From: Bacteroidia bacterium
Lineage (GTDB): Bacteria > Bacteroidota > Bacteroidia > JAESSM01 > NORP286
Direction: 5' to 3'
Length of the DNA: 6,366 bases
Assembly (NCBI GenBank): GCA_016764115.1
Contig: JAESSM010000151.1
Span: 5,430 to 11,795 of the forward strand
The notes under the pieces: model-generated
Told to the model about the DNA's origin: nothing
The model's database searches: none
The model's input: the letters and a program-made list of their open reading frames with translations, nothing else
Position numbers and translations under genes: made by a program
Shown here: positions 1 to 5,787 of the stretch, in pieces
Layout: each line of letters starts with the position of its first letter
How positions within the stretch are numbered: the stretch's first letter is position 1

Positions 1-948
1 ACTACTTCAGGGCATTGGGAAATAGCTGGCTTACAGCTCACTAGCGCTTTTCCTACTTTTCCTAATGGGTTTCCCCAAGAAGTAATTACAGAATTTGAAA
101 ATAAAATTGAAACTAAGTGTATTGGCAATTATACTGCATCAGGTACTGTAATAATCAATGAGTTAGGAGATGAACATGTAAAAACAGGATACCCAATTGT
201 TTATACCAGTGCTGACAGTGTTTTTCAAATTGCTATGCATGAGGATATCATACCTATCAATAAACAATTTGAAATTTGTCAGAAAGCAAGGGATATACTT
301 GTAGGCCCATATGAAGTCGGAAGAGTTATTGCAAGGCCTTTTGTAGGGAAATCAGGAAACTACCTCAGAACTACTAATAGAAGAGATTTCTCACTTATTC
401 CTTTTGAAAAAACAGTCTTGAATCATATTGCCGATGCAGGCAAGGAAGTAATTGGAATTGGTAAGATTGAGGATATATATGCTCAATCTGGAATTACTGA
501 AGCGGTGCATACAATATCCAACAAGGATGGAGTTGAAAGAACTTTAGATCAAATAAATAAAGATAATCAAGGATTGATCTTTACTAATTTGGTTGATTTT
601 GATTCTCAATTTGGACATAGAAGAAATGTAGAAGGATATGCAAAAGCACTATTGGAGTTTGACAAAGTACTCCCTGATATCCAAAATGCTTTAAAAGATG
701 ATGATGTTCTTATATTAACTGCTGATCATGGAAATGATCCAACATTCAAAGGAACTGACCATACGAGGGAACAAGTGCCTATTCTTATTTACGGAAAACA
801 CATTAAACCTGGAGTTTCAATTGGAAACAGAGAAACATTTGCGGATATTGGTGCTACAATTTCGGATTTGCTTAGTGTTCATGCCACTTCTTTTGGAACA
901 AGTTTTAAAGACCTAATTCTTCAACCTGAGTATGCAACATCTCACTGA
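1..948 (+). CDS. deoB: Phosphopentomutase, 5'-truncated by the window edge
   Basis: Interconverts (deoxy)ribose-1-phosphate and (deoxy)ribose-5-phosphate in the cytoplasm, linking nucleoside phosphorolysis to sugar metabolism. The frame is open from base 1 to the TAA at 946-948, giving 315 residues. The family is about 390-410 long, so roughly 84 N-terminal residues are missing. It belongs to the alkaline-phosphatase/iPGM metalloenzyme superfamily. Residues 1-6 read TTSGHW and match the DTMTGHW motif of Bacillus cereus DeoB (recalled alignment), so the window opens on the expected phospho-accepting threonine. PNGFP, ASGT and YTSADSVFQIA follow. Metal ligands are visible as DFDSQFGHRR (D201, H206) and ADHGNDPTFKGTDHTRE (D242, H243, H254). 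The Met at 235 is internal, because conserved motifs precede it. The 3' end overlaps the next gene by 17 nt, which suggests cotranscription and coupled translation. Family identity is near certain; the start is outside the window. Confidence 0.97.
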   Translation, partial: TTSGHWEIAGLQLTSAFPTFPNGFPQEVITEFENKIETKCIGNYTASGTVIINELGDEHVKTGYPIVYTSADSVFQIAMHEDIIPINKQFEICQKARDILVGPYEVGRVIARPFVGKSGNYLRTTNRRDFSLIPFEKTVLNHIADAGKEVIGIGKIEDIYAQSGITEAVHTISNKDGVERTLDQINKDNQGLIFTNLVDFDSQFGHRRNVEGYAKALLEFDKVLPDIQNALKDDDVLILTADHGNDPTFKGTDHTREQVPILIYGKHIKPGVSIGNRETFADIGATISDLLSVHATSFGTSFKDLILQPEYATSH

Positions 949-1756
949 AAAGATCAATAACGCTTATTCGTATATTCAGCAACAGGTTGGTGATCTGAAA
1001 CCTGAAGTTGGCTTAGTGTTGGGTTCTGGGCTTGGTATTTTGGCTGATGAGATAGGAAATGCTGTAAAAATAAAATATGAGGATATTCCGGATTTTCCGG
1101 TTTCCACAGTTGAAGGGCACGCAGGTCAATTTGTAATAGGTGATCTTGAGGGTAAATGTGTTATTGCAATGCAAGGCCGCTTTCATTTATATGAAGGGTA
1201 TTCATTGGATGAGCTAACAATACCTATCAGGGTAATGAAAAAACTGGGAGCTGAGAAGTTATTTCTATCCAACGCAGCAGGTGGAGCAAATTTAAATTTT
1301 AAGCCGGGAGATCTTATGATTATCAGTGATCATATTAATTTTTCTTTTACTAACCCGTTAACAGGTGAAAACTTAGACGAGTTTGGAGGAAGGTTTCCTG
1401 ACATGTCTAATGTCTATGACAGAGAAATTATTTCTCAAGTAAAGGATATCGCTTCAAAGAATGACATCGACCTAAAAGAAGGTGTATATTTCTTTTCATC
1501 CGGGCCATGCTATGAAACTCCATCAGAAGTAAAAATGGCACAGGTTTTAGGTGCAGATGCTCTTGGTATGTCTACTGTTCCGGAAGCAATTGTAGGTATT
1601 CATTCAGGTATGAAAATAACGGGAATCTCCTGTATAACTAATATGGCCTCAGGAATATTAGATCAGCCATTAATACATGAAGAAGTAATGGAAACTACAG
1701 AAAGAGTAAAAGACAAATTCAAGAAACTAGTAAAGGCAATTATAAATGAAATTTAA
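932..1756 (+). CDS. punA: Purine nucleoside phosphorylase (trimeric, PNP/MTAP family)
   Basis: Cleaves purine (deoxy)nucleosides with phosphate to free base and (deoxy)ribose-1-phosphate, the substrate of the DeoB encoded just upstream. At 274 aa it has the usual length, and it closely resembles the Geobacillus enzyme from end to end. Visible landmarks are the phosphate loop GSGLG (S32), VEGHAGQ, QGRFHLYEGY (R83, H85, Y87), NAAGG (114-118), GPCYETPSE (E195), GMSTVPE (M213, S214), ITN (N237) and the IHEEV histidine H249. The Asn/Glu pair in the base pocket is typical of enzymes preferring 6-oxopurines (inosine, guanosine), not the broad hexameric DeoD type. The ATG at 932 lies inside the deoB end. 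No later Met precedes GSGLG, and the resulting N-terminus has normal length, so this start is favoured. No Shine-Dalgarno is evident, as usual in Bacteroidota. Specificity is inferred from motifs only. Confidence 0.95.
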   Translation: MQHLTEKINNAYSYIQQQVGDLKPEVGLVLGSGLGILADEIGNAVKIKYEDIPDFPVSTVEGHAGQFVIGDLEGKCVIAMQGRFHLYEGYSLDELTIPIRVMKKLGAEKLFLSNAAGGANLNFKPGDLMIISDHINFSFTNPLTGENLDEFGGRFPDMSNVYDREIISQVKDIASKNDIDLKEGVYFFSSGPCYETPSEVKMAQVLGADALGMSTVPEAIVGIHSGMKITGISCITNMASGILDQPLIHEEVMETTERVKDKFKKLVKAIINEI

Positions 1757-1879
1757 TAATTTGACAATGTGATAATTTGACAATGTGATAATTTGATAAT
1801 GATACTAATATACTAATGCTTACGAATTACGAATATTTACTAATATACGAATTAACAAATACACGATTTTACGAATAGG
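1756..1879 (+). repeat. Degenerate 8-nt-phased tandem repeat array filling the spacer
   Basis: The spacer between the two phosphorylase genes is almost entirely repetitive. It begins at the last base of the purine phosphorylase stop codon with two perfect 16-bp copies of ATAATTTGACAATGTG (1756-1771 and 1772-1787). A third copy matches at 13 of 16 positions (1788-1803). Each 16-mer is itself two related octamers, ATAATTTG and ACAATGTG. Further right the octamers drift to ACTAATAT, then to ACGAAT-centred units that lose strict phase but recur about every 7-10 nt up to the start of the next gene. No ORF, strong terminator hairpin or TAnnTTTG box was found. It may be a slipped-strand array or a remnant of an interspersed Bacteroidota repeat. 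Its function is unknown. Confidence 0.8.
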
Positions 1880-1880
1880 A

Positions 1881-3221
1881 ATGCGACCATACGACATCAT
1901 ATTAAAAAAGAGAAATGGAGAAGCCCTTTCTAAAGAAGAAATAGAATACATAGTTTTTGGTTATGCCAAGGATGAAATAATGGATTACCAGATCTCTGCA
2001 TTGATGATGGCCATTTATTTTCAAAAATTATCTAAGGAAGAAACGTTGCACTTAACCAAAGCTATGATCAATTCCGGGGATGTCATAGACCTATCAAAAA
2101 TTGACGGAATAAAAGTAGACAAGCACAGTACTGGTGGAGTTGGCGATAAGACTTCTCTTGTTTTAGGACCAATGGTAGCCGCTTGCGGAGTTCCTGTTGC
2201 TAAACTCTCTGGTCGTGGGTTAGGGCATACTGGTGGAACCATAGACAAGTTGGAATCAATTTTCGGGTTTTCTTCAGCTCTGACTGAGGAAGAATTTGTA
2301 AGAAATGTCAACGAACACGGGATTGCAATTGGTTGCCAAACGAGAAATTTGGTGCCCGCTGATAAAAAATTCTATGCCCTTAGGGATGTAACTGCAACCA
2401 TTGAAAATATATCATTAATTGCTGGAAGTATAATGAGCAAAAAGCTGGCATCAGGAGCTGAAGCAATTGTTTTAGATGTAAAAACAGGAAACGGATCGTT
2501 TATTGAAGATACTGATGAAGCCTTTGAACTTGCACAGGAAATGGTTGATATTGGTGAAGGAATGGATAAAAGTACAGTAGCACTTATAACAGACATGGAT
2601 CAGCCTCTTGGAAATTCCATAGGTAATTCTTTGGAGGTTATCGAGGCAATCAATTCTTTACAAGGAAACGGTCCTGATGACCTTCATGAACTTTGCTTAG
2701 CACTTGGTTCCCAAATGTTGATCTTATCTAAAAACTGTAATAATGAGGAAGAGGCACGAGCTAAACTTCAATCCTCTATAGACTCGGGTTCGGCATTTAA
2801 TAAGTTTAAGGAATTTGTTGAAGCACAAGGAGGTAATACTAAACAAATTGACGATCCTGAAAAACTTCCAACGGCAAATCACAAAGAAGACTTAATTGCT
2901 TCAGATGATGGCTTTGCAGAGCGTATTTGTGCTAAGACTGTTGGAATGGCTTCCCTTACTTTAGGAGCTGGTAGAGAAACAAAAGAAAGCGAATTAGACT
3001 TATCGGCAGGAATTGTTTTACATAAAAAAGTTGGTGATAAAGTTACCAATGGGGATGTTTTGGCGACACTTTATGCTAATGATACAAACAAACTTGAACA
3101 AGCGAAAAATGAACTTGAATCCGCATATAAATTCTCTAATACAGATATTCAAAAAAGGCCATTAATATTTGGATCTGTTGATAAAAATGGCATCATTAAA
3201 AATGAATTCCAGTTAACCTAG
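1881..3221 (+). CDS. pdp: Pyrimidine-nucleoside phosphorylase / thymidine phosphorylase
   Basis: Phosphorolyses uridine, thymidine or deoxyuridine to base plus (deoxy)ribose-1-phosphate in the cytoplasm. At 446 aa it has the family length (about 430-440) and is collinear with the Geobacillus stearothermophilus enzyme. The helical N-terminal domain spans about 1-65 and the central alpha/beta phosphate-binding domain about 70-330. The family signature SGRGLGHTGGTIDKLES lies at 110-126, and the C-terminal PYNP domain at about 345-430 includes LHKKVGDKV. Catalytic and binding residues fall at the same numbers as in the Geobacillus enzyme: K81, H82 and S83 in DKHSTGG, R168 in YALRDV, S183 and K187 in AGSIMSKK. 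Thymidine-only (deoA-type) and broad (pdp-type) specificity cannot be separated safely by eye; similarity to the Gram-positive enzyme favours pdp. The ATG at 1881 follows AATAGGA and begins at the conserved N-terminus. It is separated from punA by a repeat-filled spacer, so it may have its own promoter. Confidence 0.95.
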   Translation: MRPYDIILKKRNGEALSKEEIEYIVFGYAKDEIMDYQISALMMAIYFQKLSKEETLHLTKAMINSGDVIDLSKIDGIKVDKHSTGGVGDKTSLVLGPMVAACGVPVAKLSGRGLGHTGGTIDKLESIFGFSSALTEEEFVRNVNEHGIAIGCQTRNLVPADKKFYALRDVTATIENISLIAGSIMSKKLASGAEAIVLDVKTGNGSFIEDTDEAFELAQEMVDIGEGMDKSTVALITDMDQPLGNSIGNSLEVIEAINSLQGNGPDDLHELCLALGSQMLILSKNCNNEEEARAKLQSSIDSGSAFNKFKEFVEAQGGNTKQIDDPEKLPTANHKEDLIASDDGFAERICAKTVGMASLTLGAGRETKESELDLSAGIVLHKKVGDKVTNGDVLATLYANDTNKLEQAKNELESAYKFSNTDIQKRPLIFGSVDKNGIIKNEFQLT

Positions 3222-3226
3222 AACTT

Positions 3227-3610
3227 ATGGAAACGAGGAAAACGATTGAAACAAGTACATCATCGGTTTGGATAGATGATGGTTTTATTAAAGTGGTTAA
3301 ACGACCCAATACCAACGAAAATTTGTTAGATGCTAAAGAAGTGGTGGCAGCTATTCGAGAACTAACCGGTGGTGCTAGCAGCCCAATATTAGTTGATTTT
3401 AGGAATTTAGTATCTCAAGACGAGGAAGCCAAAAAGTATTATGCCGGATGGTTCTCTGAAAACAAGGAAAGTGCTTGCGCACTTCTGGTTGGAACGGCTG
3501 AAAATACAAAAATCGCTAATCAATATATAGGGTTGTCTATGCCCATCATCCCTACAAGAGTTTTTAAAGATGAAAAAATGGCAATTGAATGGCTTAAACA
3601 ATACTTATAA
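3227..3610 (+). CDS. SpoIIAA/STAS-like small protein, copy 1
   Basis: A 127-aa soluble protein with no signal peptide or membrane segment. The pattern resembles the small SpoIIAA-like/DUF7793-type proteins of Bacteroidota: an N-terminal strand region (SSVWIDDGFIKVV), a DAKEVVAAIREL helix (35-46), a core strand ILVDFR (54-59), SQDEEAKKYYAGWF (63-76), a hydrophobic strand ACALLVG (83-89), then PTRVFKDEKMAIEWLKQYL at the C-terminus. That fold is linked to regulatory or lipid-binding roles in other families, but no biochemical function can be assigned here. It starts 5 nt after the pdp stop codon and its own stop overlaps the next ATG, so it is probably cotranscribed with pdp. It is about half identical to the following gene, so the pair arose by tandem duplication. 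The family assignment is from memory of the pattern and is moderately sure. Confidence 0.7.
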   Translation: METRKTIETSTSSVWIDDGFIKVVKRPNTNENLLDAKEVVAAIRELTGGASSPILVDFRNLVSQDEEAKKYYAGWFSENKESACALLVGTAENTKIANQYIGLSMPIIPTRVFKDEKMAIEWLKQYL

Positions 3611-4011
3611 TGGAGAATACTTCAAACACTATTGAAACAAGAACTTCTTCCGTTTGGCTCGGAGTAGACAATATAATACGAGTAATTAAAAAACCGGGCT
3701 GTGAAGAAAACTTGGAAGATGCTAAAGAGGTTATAGCTGCAATTACAGAAATATCCCAGGGGAAAACGTATCCTAGTTTAGTGAATTTTAGAGGATTGAA
3801 ATCCCAAGATGAAGAAGCTCAAAAATTCTATGCCGATTGGTTTAGTGAAAAACAAGGAAATGCATGTGCCTTAATAAATGGTGCGTTTGATAATCAGGCT
3901 TTGGCCAAGGATTTTGTTGAAGATAAACACCCCACCACTCCTACGAAAGTATTTCGTACTGAAGATAGTGCTATTACATGGTTAAGAGGTTTCTTAAGGC
4001 CAGAAGTATGA
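3610..4011 (+). CDS. SpoIIAA/STAS-like small protein, copy 2
   Basis: A 133-aa paralogue of the preceding gene. Its ATG shares one base with the upstream stop codon (TAATG junction at 3608-3612), an arrangement that usually means translational coupling. By hand alignment about 63 of 123 positions are identical. Shared blocks are TIET, TSSVW, ENL, DAKEV, SQDEEA, WFSE, ACAL and PT(R/K)VF. The divergence is concentrated after ACAL, in the predicted last helix-strand region. Copy 2 has Asn59 (LVNFR) where copy 1 has Asp57 (LVDFR). It also carries a slightly longer C-terminus (RPEV). There is no signal peptide or membrane segment. The divergence suggests two retained, specialised copies, perhaps a heteromeric pair; that is inference. 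No function can be assigned from sequence. Confidence 0.7.
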   Translation: MENTSNTIETRTSSVWLGVDNIIRVIKKPGCEENLEDAKEVIAAITEISQGKTYPSLVNFRGLKSQDEEAQKFYADWFSEKQGNACALINGAFDNQALAKDFVEDKHPTTPTKVFRTEDSAITWLRGFLRPEV

Positions 4012-4033
4012 CAATTGCTAAGACCTGAACTAC

Positions 4034-4072
4034 TCTCGTCTTAAAGACGATGGTTTGATTTCGACTGAAATT
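4034..4072 (+). other. Two adjacent short hairpins after the + strand gene cluster
   Basis: TCGTCTT-A-AAGACGA (4036-4050) is a perfect 7-nt-arm palindrome. It is followed 7 nt later by ATTTC-GACT-GAAAT (4058-4071), a 5-bp stem with a 4-nt loop. They begin 25 nt after the last + strand stop codon and could act as an inefficient terminator, but the T tract after the first (TGGTTTGATTT) is broken. The first hairpin plus its GGTTT tail resembles the segment at 4223-4246 in the same orientation, so the pair may instead be subterminal hairpins of a decayed mobile element. Confidence 0.45.
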
Positions 4073-4082
4073 CTCCTAAACA

Positions 4083-4211
4083 ATTGAATAACGAATAACG
4101 AACATTCGAATAATGAATAACGAAGTAATTGCTTTAAAAATAATACTGTTACTCTGTTATTTTTTGGACTTCGACATTCGATATTCCTTGTTCTATTGTT
4201 CATTATTCAAT
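4083..4211. repeat. Inverted pair of 7-8 nt-phased GAA-unit arrays (MITE-like)
   Basis: The left arm (4083-4126) and the right arm (4168-4211, read on the - strand) are each six units long with GAA or a close variant at the core. Both start with ATTGAATA and end with CGAAGT. Both arms show the same unit-length order, 8-7-8-7-7-7 nt. Ungapped identity between arms is about 30 of 44. The 41-nt centre contains an inner 8-bp inverted repeat, AAAAATAA (4136-4143) against TTATTTTT (4157-4164), so the element could extrude or be transcribed as a nested hairpin. It lies between convergent gene blocks. It carries no ORF. It is likely an interspersed repeat, possibly mobile, but one copy cannot prove this. 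Confidence 0.7.
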
Positions 4212-4222
4212 ACCAAAATTGT

Positions 4223-4246
4223 CACCTAAAGGCGTGGAGGTTTCAC
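4223..4246. other. Hairpin-like segment matching the one at 4036-4056
   Basis: CACCTAAAGGCGTGGAGG followed by TTTCAC aligns in direct orientation with the first hairpin and its tail upstream: TAAAG, CG, TGG and TTT are shared. Independently, GGAGGTTTC (4237-4245) can pair imperfectly with GAAATTCTCC (4067-4076) across the inverted array. Similar hairpin pairs in direct orientation occur at IS200/IS605-type ends and their non-autonomous derivatives, but no transposase fragment is present. The assignment is tentative. Confidence 0.3.
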
Positions 4247-4273
4247 CCATCTCAATAACTTGAAGTTGAAATA

Positions 4274-5512
4274 TTACAGATATTTAAAATTAACCTCTTT
4301 AGGAAAGCATAAATAATGCTTCTCAACAGGATTAGAGAGGACTTTAATGTTCAAATTATCAGACGCCTCTGCTATATCTTTTATGGTTTTATCTTTATAA
4401 AGAATGTTGATCCTTTGTTTGTCGGATAGATAAGCATCATTTTTAATTACATCTGTAAAAACTAAGTAATCCGCATCCTTCTTATTGATATTATACTGCT
4501 TTACTATTTTATCTTGTAAATCGTTAACAAGCTCTTTATCAAAAGGTTCATTTTGAATTTTGATCTTGTATAAATTCCTGTTTGATAAATTCCATGACAA
4601 TCTTGATAACACTATATCATCGTGAGATTTCCATTCCTTAATGGATGAGAACACATCAAAGTCATCTAATTGGGCAAACTTTTCCAATACTTCTGTATCG
4701 GTTTCAAAATGGCCTTTGCTTACATTGTTATATAAGAAATATTTCAGTGCAGGAGTGGCAAACATCTCAATATCTTTATTTGCAAGCTCCTTAGCTCTCT
4801 TTAATATTTTAACGATCATTTTCTGAGCCGAAAGCGAAGTTTTGTGATAGTAAACCTGCCAATACATCAACCTACGAGAAATTAAAAATTTCTCAACAGA
4901 ATAAATGCCTTTTTCTTCAACTACTAAATTATCCTTATGTATGTCTAACATAGAAATAATGCGCTGATACCCTACCACTCCTTCTGCCACACCTGTAAAA
5001 AAACTATCACGGCATAAGTAATCTAATCTATCCAGATCTAATTGGCTTGAAACCAACTGATGTAGAAATGGTCTTTTATAATTGTTTTTGAAGATATCAA
5101 TGGCCAGACTTAAATCCCCTTTGTAAATTTTATTCAACCGATCAATAAACATTAAAGAGATATCTTCATGAGCCACTCCCTTAACAATACTTGATTCCAA
5201 GGCATGAGAATAAGGGCCGTGACCAATATCATGCATCAATATTGCTGCAGAAACAGCTTCACATTCAACCTCTGAAATTTTGTGTCCTTTGGCTTTTAAA
5301 GTATCTAAAGCCATGTTCATAAGATGTAACGCTCCTAAGGCATGGCTGAATCTTGTATGTAACGCTCCCGGATAAACCAAATGTGTCAACCCAAGCTGAG
5401 AAATATGCCTTAATCTTTGGAAATAGGGATGCTCAATTAGATCAAAAATAATATCGTAAGGAATGGTTATAAAACCATATACAGGATCGTTAAATATTTT
5501 TTTCTTGTTCAT
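4274..5512 (-). CDS. SAMHD1-like HD-domain dNTP triphosphohydrolase homologue
   Basis: A 412-aa cytoplasmic HD-superfamily phosphohydrolase of the COG1078 group, which includes Bacillus YwfO-type and Enterococcus EF1143-type proteins and resembles human SAMHD1. Characterised relatives hydrolyse dNTPs to deoxynucleoside and triphosphate, often under allosteric nucleotide control. Conserved features are FQRLRHISQLG (31-41), PGALHTRFSHALG (48-60; R54, H57), the HD pair in LMHDIGHGPYSH (H94, D95, H98, H103), AHED (H115) and LDLDRLDYLCRD (D161, Y165, D169). All four metal ligands (H57, H94, D95, D161) are present, so an active enzyme is expected. The C-terminal half (about 180-412) is family-typical and divergent. 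The ATG at 5512 sits directly before NDPVYGFITIP, the usual family N-terminus. It is convergent with the + strand cluster and 275 nt downstream of the sorting-tail gene. Substrate range cannot be read from sequence. Confidence 0.9.
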   Translation of the reverse strand: MNKKKIFNDPVYGFITIPYDIIFDLIEHPYFQRLRHISQLGLTHLVYPGALHTRFSHALGALHLMNMALDTLKAKGHKISEVECEAVSAAILMHDIGHGPYSHALESSIVKGVAHEDISLMFIDRLNKIYKGDLSLAIDIFKNNYKRPFLHQLVSSQLDLDRLDYLCRDSFFTGVAEGVVGYQRIISMLDIHKDNLVVEEKGIYSVEKFLISRRLMYWQVYYHKTSLSAQKMIVKILKRAKELANKDIEMFATPALKYFLYNNVSKGHFETDTEVLEKFAQLDDFDVFSSIKEWKSHDDIVLSRLSWNLSNRNLYKIKIQNEPFDKELVNDLQDKIVKQYNINKKDADYLVFTDVIKNDAYLSDKQRINILYKDKTIKDIAEASDNLNIKVLSNPVEKHYLCFPKEVNFKYL

Positions 5513-5536
5513 TTAAAATAATTGGAATCAAGTCGT

Positions 5537-5670
5537 GTGAGGTTATCTCAAAAATAAAAATCCTTGTCATTCTGAACGCAGTGAAGAATCTTGTTCCATA
5601 ATTACCACTAAGTGACAAGATCCTTCATTCTTCAGGATGACAAAAAATGGACTTTTGAGGCAGCATCAAC
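5537..5670. repeat. 134-bp imperfect inverted repeat, MITE-like
   Basis: The inner arms TTGTCATTCTGAA...ATCTTGT (5564-5595) and, on the - strand, TTGTCATCCTGAA...ATCTTGT (5643-5614) match at about 25 of 30 positions with one 2-nt gap, around an 18-nt loop. Symmetry extends outward: GTGAGGTTATCTCAAAA at 5537-5553 is mirrored by GTTGATGCTGCCTCAAAA read from 5670. The motif GTCATTCTGAACG(A/C)AGTGAAGAATC is one I recognise as a recurrent interspersed repeat in Bacteroidota and other bacteria. No ORF and no clear target duplication were seen. Its left end lies 25 nt upstream of the HD-protein start codon, so it forms most of that gene's upstream region. Confidence 0.75.
5549..5556 (-). promoter_or_regulatory. 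Candidate Bacteroidota -7 box for the HD-protein gene
   Basis: On the - strand these bases read TATTTTTG, an exact match to the Bacteroidota -7 consensus TAnnTTTG. Transcription would start near 5540-5545 and leave a leader of about 30 nt before the ATG at 5512. No TTG is found at the expected -33 distance; TTC is the nearest. The box falls inside the left end of the inverted repeat. AT-rich DNA yields such matches by chance, so confidence is low. Confidence 0.3.
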
Positions 5671-5744
5671 TATTATACCATCATGCAAAAATTGGAAAAA
5701 TAAAGTTGAAAAGGAAATATAGACATTGTTTAAATTCTTAAGTC

Positions 5745-5761
5745 AAAAAAACCAATACTGG
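5745..5761 (-). terminator. Weak terminator candidate after the sorting-tail gene
   Basis: On the - strand, CCAGTATTGG is followed by seven T residues, starting 27 nt beyond the stop codon at 5788. The stem is only 3 bp with a 4-nt loop, well below a typical intrinsic terminator, so this is a candidate only. The rest of 5671-5787 is AT-rich and shows no other structure I can support. Confidence 0.15.
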
Positions 5762-5787
5762 AATTCTAAGTAAAAATCTCAAAGCTC

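Noticed and set aside
235..237. ATG as the start of phosphopentomutase
   Set aside because: The frame is open to base 1, and the upstream residues carry conserved DeoB motifs (TTSGHWEIAG, PNGFP, YTSADSVFQIA), so this Met is internal.
728..916. 62-residue open frame on the + strand inside deoB
   Set aside because: It lies in a shifted frame over the conserved ADHGNDP region of deoB and resembles no protein family.
1761..1800. Sigma70-type promoter from TTGACA in the repeat and the downstream GATAAT
   Set aside because: TTGACA occurs only as part of the tandem unit, and the Bacteroidota primary sigma factor uses a different consensus (TTG / TAnnTTTG), which is absent here.
1756..1803. Short CRISPR-like array
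   Set aside because: The 16-bp copies abut directly with no unique spacers, and no cas gene is nearby.
2021..2596. Two - strand open frames inside the pyrimidine phosphorylase gene
   Set aside because: They are antisense to highly conserved catalytic motifs and have Ser/Pro-rich compositions typical of shadow frames.
3407..3601. 64-residue - strand open frame inside the first STAS-like gene
   Set aside because: Antisense to a gene with a clearly related paralogue in the sense frame; no family resemblance.
4257..4267. AACTT-G-AAGTT palindrome as a terminator of the HD-protein gene
   Set aside because: A one-base loop cannot form a normal hairpin, and no T tract follows on the - strand.
4641..4826. 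61-residue + strand open frame inside the HD-protein gene
   Set aside because: Antisense to the HD coding sequence, with no recognisable motif.
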